Positions 9,337-22,358 of a stretch of DNA of 64,000 nt are shown piece by piece. The stretch lies in contig NZ_JAFBBJ010000001.1 in assembly GCF_016907085.1 (NCBI RefSeq), positions 1,736,001-1,800,000 on the forward strand. The letters run 5' to 3'. The DNA is from Clavibacter michiganensis (lineage in GTDB: Bacteria; Actinomycetota; Actinomycetes; Actinomycetales; Microbacteriaceae). The notes under the pieces were generated by a model. That model saw only the letters and a program-made list of their open reading frames with translations, made no database searches and was not told the origin of the DNA. A program made the translations under genes and the position numbers. Every line of letters begins with the position of its first letter. The stretch's first letter is position 1.

Positions 9337-10257
9337 TCAGCTCGCGGAGCGCCCCGGCGCGAGGAACGCGGAGTCGTCCTCCGCCTCGCCGCGGACGATG
9401 CGCACCCACTGCGCGAGGAGCGCGGCGCCGGCCTCGTCGTGGATGAGGTCGCCGGCCGTGAGCACGTCGTACGGCGTCGCGGGGATCCCGTCGGCCGGCC
9501 GCACGTCGACGTGCGCGACCTCGTGGCCGTTCTCGTGCAGCCAGGTGGCCATCGCGTAGTCGGTGCGCGAGTCGCCGACCGTGCGCCAGCGCAGCGGCAG
9601 CGGGCCGCTGTCCGCGAGGAGCTCCAGGGCGCGCGCGGCGCCCAGGTCCTTGCCGAGGCGGATCGACTCGACGTCGGTCGAGATGATCGTGGGATCCACG
9701 CGCACCTGCACGTTCCCCTCCGCGTCGGGCACCTCCACGCCCTCGAGCACCGAGCCGAGCCCGTGCGCCGTGAGCATCTCCACCGCGAGCGCGTCGAGGT
9801 CGGGCTGCACCCGGAGGTACTCGGCCGAGGAGACGCTCGTGAGCTGCTCGAGCGAGACCATCGCGTGCTTGGTGGCGTCGAAGAACATCCACTCGGCGAA
9901 GCGCTCGGCGACGAGCCGCTCCATGTCGCGCATGTACGCCTCGGGCAGCGCGAGCGACCGGTCGACGTGCACCTCCCCCGCGCCCTCGGGCGTGATGGAG
10001 AACCACGACGCGCCCTTCTCGCACACGGCGTGCACGCGCGCGCCCGCAGGGAGGCCGGCCGCCAGCAGCGGACCCACGACCTGCTCGCGGATGAAGGCGT
10101 CGGAGCGCCCGGTGTTGAAGACGACGGGGACACCGGCGGCCGCGAGCTCCACGAGGTCGGCGGCGATGCTCGGGATGGCGAGGGTGCGGGTGATCGGGCT
10201 GGCGATGGGGCCGTCGACGTCGAGGAGGAGGCCGAGGGGCGCGGGGGTCGTGGTCAC
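9337..10257 (-). CDS. HAD-superfamily hydrolase (Cof/SPP-like)
   Basis: A phosphatase-type HAD protein of about 306 residues. Motif I is LLLDVDGPIAS with the nucleophile in DVD, motif II is in VVFNTGRSD, and motif IV is VGDSRTDYAMA. The large insert between them (about residues 90-200) is a C2-type cap, as in Cof, trehalose-phosphate and sucrose-phosphate phosphatases. Two starts are possible: the ATG at 10266, which touches the GGGAGG, and the GTG at 10257, which sits 9 nt after it; the latter is preferred. It lies alone between mntH and an MFS gene. The substrate is unknown. Confidence 0.8.
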   Translation of the reverse strand: MTTTPAPLGLLLDVDGPIASPITRTLAIPSIAADLVELAAAGVPVVFNTGRSDAFIREQVVGPLLAAGLPAGARVHAVCEKGASWFSITPEGAGEVHVDRSLALPEAYMRDMERLVAERFAEWMFFDATKHAMVSLEQLTSVSSAEYLRVQPDLDALAVEMLTAHGLGSVLEGVEVPDAEGNVQVRVDPTIISTDVESIRLGKDLGAARALELLADSGPLPLRWRTVGDSRTDYAMATWLHENGHEVAHVDVRPADGIPATPYDVLTAGDLIHDEAGAALLAQWVRIVRGEAEDDSAFLAPGRSAS

Positions 10258-10330
10258 GGCTCCCATCCTCCCGCAGGCACGAGGCGCCCCGATGCGACTG
10301 GGGACACCGACGGAATCCCGCCGGCGGCGA

Positions 10331-11635
10331 TCAGGCGGCGGAGCGCGCCGCAGCCGCGCGACCCCGGGCGGCCCGACCGGCGGATCCCACGACGAGCACG
10401 ACCGACACCGCCATCACCGCGAGGAACGCGCCCGGCAGCGCGGCGATGCCGAGCCCGTCGAGCAGCGCCCCGCCCACGAGCGCGCCGCCGCCGATCCCGA
10501 CGTTGAACGCGGTCGTGTAGAAGGAGCTGGCCGTGTCGCGGAACGACGGGTGCGCGGCGTGCAGCATGCGCGTCTGGAGCAGGGTCGGGATCGCGCCGAA
10601 CGCGAGGCCCCAGAGGAGGAAGCCGGGGATCGCGACGACCCAGAGGCCGGGCACGAACGCCAGCGCGCTGACGCCCAGCGCCGCCGCCGCGAGCCCCGCG
10701 AGCACGCCCAGCTGCGGTCGGCTCGCGAACACGGTGCCGGCGATGAGGAGCCCGACCGCGCCGGCGATCCCGTAGCCGAAGAGCATGGCGCTGAGCTGCT
10801 GCTCGGGGATCCGCATCACGCGCGTGACGAACGGGTCGACGTACGTGTAGAGGCCGTAGTGGCCGATCATGATGACCATCGCGGTGAGGCACACGAGCAG
10901 CACGCCGCCGAGGCCCTGCCCGGCCATGCGCTGCCGGATCCCGACGCGACCTCCCGCGGGGGCGTGGACGGGAGCGTCCCTCTCGGGACGCCCGACCGCC
11001 GGCAGGAAGCGCCAGGTGAGCAGGATCCCGAGGATCGTGAGCACGCCGATCCCCGCGAACGCCGCCCGCCAGCCGAACGCCTGCCCGGCCGCGGTGCCGA
11101 GCGGGACGCCGAGCACGAACGCGAGGCTGCCGCCGCCGACCGTGAGCGCGACCGCCCGGCCGATGAGCGCGGGAGGCACGAGGTGCGCCGAGTACGCGCC
11201 GACGACCGCCCAGAACAGGCCGTGCGCGAGGCCGCCGAGCACGCGCGTCGCGGTGACGAGCTCGAAGGTGGGCGCGATGGCCGTGAGGAGGTTGCTCGTC
11301 GCGAAGACGGCGAGCACCGCGAGCAGCAGCGCGTGCCGCGGGACCCGGCGCGTGAGGGCCGCGAGCGGCGCGCTGGAGACGACCACGGCCACTGCGAACA
11401 CGGAGACGAGGAGGCCGACGCGCGACTCCTCGACGCCGAGGTCGCCGCTCATCTCGCTGAGGAGGCCCGTGGGCAGCATCTCGCTCGTGACGCTGAGGAA
11501 CACGCACGCGGCGAGCGTGAGGATCCCGACCCAGGGGAAGCGGAACGACGGGTCGACCCCGGGCCGCGGGCGGCGGCGGCCGGAGCGCTCGGCGCGCTCG
11601 AGGTCGGGCAGGAAGATGGGGGAGGTGTTCGTCAT
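10331..11635 (-). CDS. MFS transporter, AraJ/sugar- or drug-efflux type
   Basis: A 434-residue major facilitator with 12 predicted helices. The opening PWVGILTLAACVFLSVTSEMLPTGLL resembles the DHA1 efflux group (AraJ, NepI, Cml-like), in which a conserved Glu-Met-Leu-Pro sits in helix 1. The motif between helices 2 and 3 (APLAALTRRVPRHALLLAV) is the MFS A-motif. The gene is divergent from purU, and the two appear to share a -10 sequence at 11702-11708, leaving about 60 nt of leader here. The transported compound is not predictable. Confidence 0.9.
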   Translation of the reverse strand: MTNTSPIFLPDLERAERSGRRRPRPGVDPSFRFPWVGILTLAACVFLSVTSEMLPTGLLSEMSGDLGVEESRVGLLVSVFAVAVVVSSAPLAALTRRVPRHALLLAVLAVFATSNLLTAIAPTFELVTATRVLGGLAHGLFWAVVGAYSAHLVPPALIGRAVALTVGGGSLAFVLGVPLGTAAGQAFGWRAAFAGIGVLTILGILLTWRFLPAVGRPERDAPVHAPAGGRVGIRQRMAGQGLGGVLLVCLTAMVIMIGHYGLYTYVDPFVTRVMRIPEQQLSAMLFGYGIAGAVGLLIAGTVFASRPQLGVLAGLAAAALGVSALAFVPGLWVVAIPGFLLWGLAFGAIPTLLQTRMLHAAHPSFRDTASSFYTTAFNVGIGGGALVGGALLDGLGIAALPGAFLAVMAVSVVLVVGSAGRAARGRAAAARSAA

Positions 11636-11701
11636 GGAGACCCACAGGACGTCGACGGCGGGAGTGCTCCCGGGGCCGGCGGGACCCGCGCGGCCAGTCG
11701 A

Positions 11702-11708
11702 TAGCCTA
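11702..11708. promoter_or_regulatory. Overlapping -10 elements of a two-way promoter (purU / MFS)
   Basis: TAGCCTA reads TAGCCT on the plus strand, 6 nt before the purU ATG, and TAGGCT on the minus strand, pointing to the MFS exporter. Both match the actinobacterial TANNNT -10 pattern. One 7-bp segment could therefore start two divergent transcripts, the purU one leaderless. Confidence 0.5.
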
Positions 11709-11713
11709 GACGG

Positions 11714-12586
11714 ATGACCGACCAGGCCACCCGCGCGCGTCCGCCGCACCGCGTCCTCAGCTTCTCCTGCGACGACCGCCCGGGCATCGTGCACGCCATC
11801 GCGGGCGCGATCGTCGAGGCCGGCGGCGACATCACCGAGTCGCAGCAGTTCTCGAGCGCCGACACGGGCCGGTTCTTCATGCGCCTGCAGATCCAGAGCG
11901 GGGCCGACGACGACCGGCTGGCCGACGCGCTCGCCGCCGTGGTCGAGCGCTACGACGCCACGTGGCACCTCGACGAGGTGGGACGGCCGCTGCGCACGCT
12001 CGTGCTGGGATCCACCGCCGAGCACTGCGTGAACGACCTGCTGTTCCGGCAGCGCGCGGGCCAGCTGCCCGTCGAGATCCCGCTCGTGCTGAGCAACCAC
12101 GGGAGGCTGGCCGACCTCGCGGGCTTCTACGGCGTGCCGTTCGAGCACGTGCCCGTGGCCGACGACGCGTCGAAGCGGGCGTTCGAGGAGCGCGTGATCC
12201 GGGCGGTGGAGGAGCACGACATCGAGCTGGTGGTGCTCGCGCGCTACATGCAGATCCTCTCCCCCGAGCTCTGCGCGCGGCTCAGCGGCCGGATCATCAA
12301 CATCCACCACTCCTTCCTGCCCGGCTTCAAGGGCGCGAATCCCTACAAGCAGGCGCACGCGCGCGGCGTGAAGCTCATCGGCGCGACCGCCCACTTCGTC
12401 ACGAGCGACCTCGACGAGGGCCCGATCGTGGAGCAGAACGTCGTGCGGGTCGACCACTCGCGCAGCGCCCGCGAGCTCATGGCGATCGGCCAGGACGAGG
12501 AGTCGCGCACCCTCACGCAGGCCGTGCGCTGGTTCGCGGAGCACCGCGTGCTGCTCGACGGCGCGCGCACGATCATCTTCCGCTGA
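11714..12586 (+). CDS. purU: Formyltetrahydrofolate deformylase
   Basis: Hydrolyses 10-formyl-THF to THF plus formate, balancing the folate pool and supplying formate. The 290 residues comprise an N-terminal ACT regulatory domain (about 10-85, VLSFSCDDRPGIVHAIAGAI) and a formyltransferase-like catalytic domain. Catalytic residues are in NIHHSFLPGF (Asn and His) and in TSDLDEGPIVEQ (Asp). No Shine-Dalgarno precedes the ATG; a TAGCCT box 6 nt upstream suggests a leaderless message. Functionally it opposes purN and purH, which consume 10-formyl-THF and lie further along the window. Confidence 0.96.
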   Translation: MTDQATRARPPHRVLSFSCDDRPGIVHAIAGAIVEAGGDITESQQFSSADTGRFFMRLQIQSGADDDRLADALAAVVERYDATWHLDEVGRPLRTLVLGSTAEHCVNDLLFRQRAGQLPVEIPLVLSNHGRLADLAGFYGVPFEHVPVADDASKRAFEERVIRAVEEHDIELVVLARYMQILSPELCARLSGRIINIHHSFLPGFKGANPYKQAHARGVKLIGATAHFVTSDLDEGPIVEQNVVRVDHSRSARELMAIGQDEESRTLTQAVRWFAEHRVLLDGARTIIFR

Positions 12587-12619
12587 CGCGCGCGGCGGGG
12601 ATCGCGCCGCGGACGCCAC

Positions 12620-12653
12620 GAGGGGGCGGGCGCCTCGCGGCACCCGCCCCCTC
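12620..12653. terminator. Two-way terminator between purU and the first subtilase
   Basis: GAGGGGGCGGG pairs with CCCGCCCCCTC (11 bp) around a 12-nt GC-rich loop. It lies between two convergent genes and can serve both. As usual for this GC content there is no U-tract. Confidence 0.75.
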
Positions 12654-12679
12654 GGCGGTCACTCCGGGTCAGCCGCGGA

Positions 12680-16288
<3,609 letters not shown>

Positions 16289-16390
16289 GAACACGTCCTT
16301 CGAGTGGGGATGAGTGGCCCGCGCGTACCCCTATGCGACACGCGCGAATCCTCAACATACCCCGGGTATTCGCCCTGAGACCGGCCGGTT

Positions 16391-16406
16391 GTTACCGCCG
16401 TGTAAC
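16391..16406. promoter_or_regulatory. GTTAC-N6-GTAAC palindrome upstream of the first subtilase
   Basis: About 100 bp upstream of the protease start lies GTTACCGCCGTGTAAC. It fits the GTNAC-N6-GNAAC half-site pair bound by the actinobacterial nitrogen regulator GlnR, but only one copy is present, whereas strong sites often have two. The rest of the 16289-16553 intergenic stretch shows no gene. Confidence 0.35.
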
Positions 16407-16553
16407 AGTTGCCCGCCGCGCTCGGAAGCCCGCGATGACAGCGCTCCCGCCCGATCGCGCGTCCCCGAAGCCCGAGCGCGATCCCCTACCGTGCGGCAGC
16501 CTTTCAGGATCCACCGCTCCCCCTCGTGTAGTGACGGGCTCCGCACGCACGAC

Positions 16554-16585
16554 GGAGGGCGGGTGCCAGCCGGCACCCGCCCTCC
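16554..16585 (-). terminator. Terminator of the second subtilase gene
   Basis: A 14-bp perfect stem (GGAGGGCGGGTGCC and its complement) with a 4-nt loop, 18 bp past the stop codon at 16604. It lies before the next protease gene, so the two proteases are probably separate transcripts. Confidence 0.8.
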
Positions 16586-16603
16586 GCGCGTCTCCCACGA
16601 CGA

Positions 16604-19600
16604 TCAGCGCACGAGGATCCTCTGCGCGCGGCTCGTGCCCCCGCCGACGAGGTGGTCGCCCGCGTAGGAGGCCTGCACCGTGCGGGTCCCCGGAGCGACG
16701 CCCGTGAGGTCCGCGCAGCCCGCGCCGGAGCCGTCGAGCGGCACGTCGTGCTCCGTGCCGTCCACGGTGACGCGCACCACGCCCGTGGCGGCCTGCTTCG
16801 CGGCCGAGGTCACCGACACCTGCACGTGCACGGTGCCGCTCGCCGCGCCCTGGGGTTGCGTCGCCTGCAGGTGCACCGTCGCCGCGTCCCGGGCGGTGAT
16901 GGTCGGGCTGGTGGCCACGCCCTTCTGCCCGTCGGATGCGGTGGCCGTGACCTGGACGGCGAGCGCCGTGCCCGCGACCGCGGAGGTCACGCGGAACGTG
17001 GATCCCGTCGCCCCGGCGATCGGCGTGCCGTTCGACAGCCACTGCGTCGCGAGCGTGACGCCCTGCGGCGTCCACGTGCCCGTCGACGCCGTGAGCGTCT
17101 GCCCGACGTCCGGCGTTCCCGTGATGGCGGGAGCCGTGGTCGCCGTGGGAGCCGCGGAGGCCGCGGGCGTGGTGACGCCCACGATCGTGGTGGCGGTCGA
17201 GCCGCCGTAGCCCACGAGCCCGACGTACGACCTCCCGGCGGCGAGACCCGACCACGAGGCCGTGTAGGTGGCCTTCTTCCCCGCGGTGACGGGGAGCTGA
17301 GCCGGCGAGACCGCGAAGGATCCCTCCCCGCCCGTGCCCTGCACGTCGTACCGCGTGAGGTCGAAGTCGACGCTCGTCGCCGAACCCGCGAGCTTCGAGG
17401 CCTGCACGCCGACGATGTAGTCGCCCGCCTCCGGCGCCTGCACGACGATGCGCTCCGACAGCGAGGACGTCTGCTGCAGGCTGATGAGCTTCCGGTCGTC
17501 GTCGGTCTTGCCCACCTTCTGGAGGTACAGCAGGAGGTCGGATGCCCCGTCGACCGGCGCCGCGTCGAGGACCAGCGCCTTCTCGCCCGCCTTCACCGTG
17601 ATCTCGGCCCCGTCGGCGTCGGTGGCGGTGACGCTGCCGGAGTGGCCGGGGTGGCCGGTGTCGCCGTCGCTCAGCAGCTCACCGGCCGCGAGCCCGGAGG
17701 CCGTGAGCGGGATCCGGCCCGTGGTGCCCGCGTCGACCGACACGTCGGCCTTCCCGCTCGTGCCGGTGCCGTCGACCGACGCCGGGGCGACGATCGCGGT
17801 GGGCCGCACCGCGATGGGGCTGCGGACGGTGCCGGCGGATCCCGTCCAGGTCAGCGAACCGGTGGACCACTCGTCGGACGGCGCACCGCGCTTCGCCGTG
17901 ATGCGCACCTGGAAGGACTTCGTCTGGCCGGGGGCCGTGAACGTCAGCCGGGCGGGCGTGACCTTCACATCAGCCTGGGACACGCCCTGCACGGATGCCG
18001 TCCAGGTACCCGCGGTCAGCGACGTCACGGTGCGCGTGACGGTCGTGGATCCCAGGAGCTTGCCGACGCCGATGCTCGGCAGGTTCAGCTGGGACGGCGC
18101 CACCGGCGCCACCGGGTTCGGCAGCGCGAGCCCCGTGGCCGCGGCGTAGCCGGCCCAGTCCTTCGCGCCGCTCGGGTAGTAGAGGCCCGGGTTCAGGAAC
18201 CGGTCCGGCGCGATCTGCCCCGCTCCCTGCGCGAAGGGATCCGTGGCGGGCTTGCCGTTCGCGTCGAGCGTGTCGGTCGCGGTGGTCATGAGCGCCGACT
18301 TGACCTCGGCAGGGGACGCCTTGGGGTGGACGCCGAGGTAGACGAGCCCGAATCCCGCGATGTGCGGCGAGGACATGGACGTGCCCGAGTACGGGGCGAA
18401 GGCGGGCTTGCCGCCCGCGTCGCTGACCGCGGCCAGGATCCCCACGCCGGGAGCGGTGATGTCGGGCTTGATGGTGTCGCCGCCGTCGACCTCCTCGGAG
18501 GCGCCGCGCGAGCTGAACCCCGCGACCTGCGGCGCGGGGCGCTCGACGCCCGTCGTGTTCCCGTTCGTCAGGGTCACCGTGGCGCCCGCCTTCGCCGCGT
18601 AGTCGACGATCGCCTGACGGGCGTCGGCATCGAGGTGCACCGTGGGGACGGCGTGGAGGTCGTCGTCCTGGGAGTCGGGCTTGACGTTGGTGAGCACCAT
18701 GCCGATGCCGCCCGCGCGCTTGACCTCGGTGCTCTTGTCCATGCGGGTGACGGTGCCGCGGTCGCACTGCACGATGCGGCCGCGCACCTTGGCGGGATCC
18801 AGGGTCCCGGCACCGCACAGCTCGGGGGACGCGGCGCCCGTGACCCCGGAGTCCACCGCGCGCACGAGGGGGCCCGACACGGGCGATCCCACGGTCGCGG
18901 AGGCCCCGGCGAAGGTCGCCCCGCTCCCGAGCGTGACCGTGCCGGAGTAGTTGCGCGGCACGCTGCTGGCCGCGACGGTGGTGATCCACGGCTCGGTGTT
19001 CGCGACCGTGCCGGCGTCGGGGCCGCTGTTGCCCGCTGACGCCGCGACGAAGACGCCGGCGTCCGCTGCTCCGAGGAGGGCGCGCTGGAACGCGTCCTCC
19101 GGCTTGCCGTCGCCGCCGAGCGACATGTTGATCACGTCGACGCCGTCGGCCGTGGCCTGCTCGATGCCGGCGACGATGTCGGACAGCTCGCAGCCGTCGT
19201 CCGTCTCCTTCGTCGGGTCGGGTCCGCTCCAGCACACCTTGTAGGCCGCGATCTTCGCGGCGGGGGCGATGCCCGCGATGGTCTGCTGGATGGTGCCCGC
19301 GGTCGCCGCCACGCCCGCGTCGCCCGCGGCCGTGCTCGCGGTGTGGCTCCCGTGCCCCGCGGTGTCGAGGGGGGACACCTTCTCCTGCGGCCCGTTGGGA
19401 TCGCCTGAGGCGGCTCGGCCGGCCTCGAACGAGCGCGCTGCCACGATCTTGGTGGAGCAGTCGGCGGCGGTGAACCCGTCGCCCGTCTGGCACGTCCCGT
19501 GGAAGACGGTGCCGTCGCCCTTCCGGAAGTCGATGCGGGAGCCGTCGAGGTACGGATCCGCCCCGGGCGCCGACCCGAGGGGCTTCCCGGCGAAGGAGGG

Positions 19601-20203
19601 GTTGTCCGGGGCGATGCCGGTGTCGATCACGCCCACCACGGTGCCCTGGCCGGCCTTGTCGACGCCGCCCACCTTGGACCAGAGACCGCCGTCGCCCTCG
19701 AGCCCGAGGAAGCGGGAGTCCGGCGTCGACGTCGTGTGCAGGGTCCGGTCGGGCTCCACGCTCAGCACGTCGCGATCGTGGCCGAGCGCCTGGACCTGGG
19801 CCGCCGTCAGCTTGGCCGAGAAGCCGTTCACGGTGAGGGAGTACCGATTGGTCGGCGTGACGCCCGCCGCCTCCGCGGCCGAGTCCTGACGCTGGGTGAG
19901 GTGGTCGGAGTAGCGCTGCACGGCGTCCGACTGCGCGTCGAGCCGCGCGCCCGGCTCGACCCGCGTGGGGGCGAGCCCGTCGAGGGTCCCGTCGTACGCG
20001 GAGGCGGGCTGATCCCGCAGGGTCACGAGGTAGCTGCCGTCCCCGGCGCCGACGGGGAGGGTGGCGGTCGGAGCGTCGGCCGCGCTGGCCGTCGTGGTGC
20101 CGGCCGCGACGAGCGCGAACGCGACGACGCAGGCGGCGATCGGGCGGGACGCGCGGAGGCGCCGCCTCCGATCGGGCCGGAGCGGGTCTCGGTGGATGGG
20201 CAT
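16604..20203 (-). CDS. Secreted S8 subtilisin-like protease, multidomain (second of tandem pair)
   Basis: A 1199-residue paralogue of the neighbouring protease with the same architecture. It has a signal peptide (hydrophobic about 21-42, after an Arg-rich N-terminus; TASAADAP cleavage region), an I9-like propeptide (about 55-155), and the S8 domain with triad near D194 (GVIDTG), H284 (GHGSH) and S609 (GTSMSSPH), interrupted by a PA insert. Fn3-like, PPC-like and Ig-like domains follow, ending QRILVR. ATG at 20203 has an excellent AGGAGGGAA site. The two proteins share long near-identical stretches in the catalytic core (for example QVAGFSSRG, IGMVL), but their C-terminal domains have diverged. 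The secreted product probably degrades host or environmental protein. Confidence 0.93.
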   Translation of the reverse strand: MPIHRDPLRPDRRRRLRASRPIAACVVAFALVAAGTTTASAADAPTATLPVGAGDGSYLVTLRDQPASAYDGTLDGLAPTRVEPGARLDAQSDAVQRYSDHLTQRQDSAAEAAGVTPTNRYSLTVNGFSAKLTAAQVQALGHDRDVLSVEPDRTLHTTSTPDSRFLGLEGDGGLWSKVGGVDKAGQGTVVGVIDTGIAPDNPSFAGKPLGSAPGADPYLDGSRIDFRKGDGTVFHGTCQTGDGFTAADCSTKIVAARSFEAGRAASGDPNGPQEKVSPLDTAGHGSHTASTAAGDAGVAATAGTIQQTIAGIAPAAKIAAYKVCWSGPDPTKETDDGCELSDIVAGIEQATADGVDVINMSLGGDGKPEDAFQRALLGAADAGVFVAASAGNSGPDAGTVANTEPWITTVAASSVPRNYSGTVTLGSGATFAGASATVGSPVSGPLVRAVDSGVTGAASPELCGAGTLDPAKVRGRIVQCDRGTVTRMDKSTEVKRAGGIGMVLTNVKPDSQDDDLHAVPTVHLDADARQAIVDYAAKAGATVTLTNGNTTGVERPAPQVAGFSSRGASEEVDGGDTIKPDITAPGVGILAAVSDAGGKPAFAPYSGTSMSSPHIAGFGLVYLGVHPKASPAEVKSALMTTATDTLDANGKPATDPFAQGAGQIAPDRFLNPGLYYPSGAKDWAGYAAATGLALPNPVAPVAPSQLNLPSIGVGKLLGSTTVTRTVTSLTAGTWTASVQGVSQADVKVTPARLTFTAPGQTKSFQVRITAKRGAPSDEWSTGSLTWTGSAGTVRSPIAVRPTAIVAPASVDGTGTSGKADVSVDAGTTGRIPLTASGLAAGELLSDGDTGHPGHSGSVTATDADGAEITVKAGEKALVLDAAPVDGASDLLLYLQKVGKTDDDRKLISLQQTSSLSERIVVQAPEAGDYIVGVQASKLAGSATSVDFDLTRYDVQGTGGEGSFAVSPAQLPVTAGKKATYTASWSGLAAGRSYVGLVGYGGSTATTIVGVTTPAASAAPTATTAPAITGTPDVGQTLTASTGTWTPQGVTLATQWLSNGTPIAGATGSTFRVTSAVAGTALAVQVTATASDGQKGVATSPTITARDAATVHLQATQPQGAASGTVHVQVSVTSAAKQAATGVVRVTVDGTEHDVPLDGSGAGCADLTGVAPGTRTVQASYAGDHLVGGGTSRAQRILVR

Positions 20204-20380
20204 GGCTGTTCCCTCCTGTCGCCGGCGTCGGCCGGCTCGTGGATCCGCGGAGCCCGAGATGCGCAGGACGGCACGAGCCCCCGTCGCGGAGTCGCGTCGT
20301 CGACGCGATGGGGAGAACCGTAGGGAGGAATCCACGGCCCCCGTCGACCCTCTGCACACGTGACGGTCACGCGAGCATGC

Positions 20381-20417
20381 GAGAGGCCCCGCCCCCGGAA
20401 CGGGGGCGGGGCCTCTC
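20381..20417 (-). terminator. Terminator of icd
   Basis: A 17-bp perfect stem with a 3-nt loop (GAGAGGCCCCGCCCCCG, loop GAA, then the complement), 34 bp past the icd stop codon. It ends transcription before the upstream region of the second subtilase; the remaining 20204-20380 shows no gene. Confidence 0.85.
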
Positions 20418-20451
20418 GGCGTGCGGCGGCGTCGAATCGACGCCCGCGGGA

Positions 20452-21666
20452 TCAGGCCAGTCGCGTCTGCAGGTTCTCCGCGAGCGACGCGAGGAACTCC
20501 TCGGTCGTCTGGTACGGCTGGTCCGGTCCGACGAGCAGCGCGAGGTCCTTCGTCATCTTGCCGCTCTCGACCGTCGTGATGACGACGTCCTCGAGCGTGT
20601 CCGCGAAGGTCTTCAGCGCGTCGTTGCCGTCGAGCTTGGCGCGGTGCGCGAGGCCCCGCGTCCAGGCGTAGATCGACGCGATCGGGTTCGTCGACGTGGG
20701 CTTGCCCTGCTGGTGCTGGCGGTAGTGGCGCGTGACGGTGCCGTGCGCGGCCTCCGCCTCGACGACCTTGCCGTCGGGCGTGGTGAGCACGCTGGTCATG
20801 AGGCCGAGCGAGCCGAAGCCCTGCGCGACGGTGTCCGACTGCACGTCGCCGTCGTAGTTCTTGCAGGCCCAGACGTAGCCGCCCTCCCACTTGAGCGAGG
20901 CGGCGACCATGTCGTCGATGAGGCGGTGCTCGTAGGTGAGGCCGGCGGCGTCGAACTGCTCCTTGTATTCGGCCTCGAAGACCTCCTGGAACAGGTCCTT
21001 GAAGCGGCCGTCGTAGGCCTTGAGGATCGTGTTCTTGGTGGAGAGGTAGACGGGGTAGTTCCGGGCGAGGCCGTAGGAGAGCGACGCGCGCGCGAAGTCG
21101 CGGATCGAGTCGTCGAGGTTGTACATGCCCATCGCGACGCCGGATCCGGGGCTCTGGAACACCTCGAACTGCTGCGGCTCGGAGCCGTCCTTCGGCGTGA
21201 AGGTCATCGTGAGCGTGCCCTCGCCCTCGAAGCGGAAGTCGGTGGCGCGGTACTGGTCGCCGAACGCGTGGCGGCCGACGATGATCGGCTTGTTCCAGCC
21301 GGGCACGAGGCGCGGGATGTTGCTGATGATGATGGGCTCGCGGAAGATCGTGCCGCCCAGGATGTTGCGGATGGTGCCGTTCGGCGAGCGCCACATCTTC
21401 TTCAGGCCGAACTCCTCGACGCGCGCCTCGTCGGGCGTGATCGTGGCGCACTTGACGCCGACGCCGTGCTTCTTGATGGCGTTGGCCGCGTCGACCGTGA
21501 TCTGGTCGTCGGTCTCGTCGCGCTTCTCGATGCCCAGGTCGTAGTACTCGAGGTCGATGTCGAGGTACGGGTGGATGAGCGTGTCCTTGATGGACTGCCA
21601 GATGATGCGCGTCATCTCGTCGCCGTCGAGCTCGACGACGGTCCCCTCTACCTTGATCTTCTCCAC
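20452..21666 (-). CDS. icd: NADP-dependent isocitrate dehydrogenase (homodimeric type)
   Basis: Oxidative decarboxylation of isocitrate to 2-oxoglutarate in the TCA cycle, producing NADPH. The 404 residues and motifs match the dimeric eukaryote-like class ([82 protein letters not shown]). It is not the 740-residue monomeric enzyme that many actinobacteria carry. The GTG start has GAGGAGG upstream. It is monocistronic, with its own terminator. Confidence 0.96.
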   Translation of the reverse strand: MEKIKVEGTVVELDGDEMTRIIWQSIKDTLIHPYLDIDLEYYDLGIEKRDETDDQITVDAANAIKKHGVGVKCATITPDEARVEEFGLKKMWRSPNGTIRNILGGTIFREPIIISNIPRLVPGWNKPIIVGRHAFGDQYRATDFRFEGEGTLTMTFTPKDGSEPQQFEVFQSPGSGVAMGMYNLDDSIRDFARASLSYGLARNYPVYLSTKNTILKAYDGRFKDLFQEVFEAEYKEQFDAAGLTYEHRLIDDMVAASLKWEGGYVWACKNYDGDVQSDTVAQGFGSLGLMTSVLTTPDGKVVEAEAAHGTVTRHYRQHQQGKPTSTNPIASIYAWTRGLAHRAKLDGNDALKTFADTLEDVVITTVESGKMTKDLALLVGPDQPYQTTEEFLASLAENLQTRLA

Positions 21667-21890
21667 GAAGTCCTCCTCATGCTCGTCGGTCGCCTCCGGT
21701 GCGCGTCTCCGTCGGCGCGCGCCGGGTCCGGCTCGTCGCCGGTGGATCCGTGGGCCAGCCTACCCGGCGGCCCCTGTCTCTCGACATCGAGACATCGGCG
21801 GGTCACGGTCGGATCCGCGCCCCCGGACCGCCTCCCGGCGCCGCCTCGCGACGGAGCCCGCGGCTCCTGGCCCGACGGAGGCCCGCCCGA

Positions 21891-21896
21891 TACCCT
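21891..21896 (+). promoter_or_regulatory. Putative leaderless promoter -10 box of the GNAT gene
   Basis: TACCCT lies exactly 6 nt before the ATG at 21903, with no Shine-Dalgarno, the same arrangement as at mntR and purU. Confidence 0.5.
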
Positions 21897-21902
21897 GTGG
21901 CC

Positions 21903-22355
21903 ATGAGCGACATGACACTGGAAGAGCTGAGCGCCCGCACGATCGTGGCGGCCAACACGCTGACGCTCAAGCCGGGGCAGGAGAACTACGTCGCCCCCGT
22001 GTCGCACTCCATCGCCGAGGCCTACGTCAACCCCACCACCGCCTGGCCGCGCGTGGTCGTGGAGGACGGCGAGGTCGTCGGCTTCATCATGGGCAACTTC
22101 GACCCCGAGGCCCACGAGGAGATCTTCCGCAGCTGCATCTGGCGCATCAACGTCGACGCGGACGCGCAGGGCCACGGCGTGGGCCGGTTCGCGGTCCTGT
22201 CGCTCGCGGACGAGGCCCGCTCGCGCGGATTCGACCGCCTCACGGTCGTGTGGGAGCCGGGCGAGGACGGCCCGGAGGAGTTCTTCACCCACGTCGGCTT
22301 CGAGGTCATCGGCGAGACCCAGTACGGCGAGGCCATCGGCGCGCTGGCGCTCTAG
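21903..22355 (+). CDS. GNAT-family N-acetyltransferase (diamine acetyltransferase-like)
   Basis: A 150-residue acetyl-CoA-dependent acetyltransferase. Central strands ARVVVEDGEVVGFIMGN-type and motif A RINVDADAQGHGVG followed by RFAVLSLADEA form the acetyl-CoA pyrophosphate loop. The C-terminal FFTHVGFEVIGETQYGE is motif B. The opening LKPGQENYVAPVSHSIAEAYV resembles spermidine/diamine acetyltransferases of the BltD/PaiA kind, so a small amine is a reasonable but unproven substrate. The stop codon is 3 nt before the next gene, implying an operon. Confidence 0.88.
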   Translation: MSDMTLEELSARTIVAANTLTLKPGQENYVAPVSHSIAEAYVNPTTAWPRVVVEDGEVVGFIMGNFDPEAHEEIFRSCIWRINVDADAQGHGVGRFAVLSLADEARSRGFDRLTVVWEPGEDGPEEFFTHVGFEVIGETQYGEAIGALAL

Positions 22356-22358
22356 CGC

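Noticed and set aside
16352..16576. Small minus-strand frame between the two subtilases
   Set aside because: No ribosome site, composition like noncoding DNA, and it overlaps the terminator hairpin.
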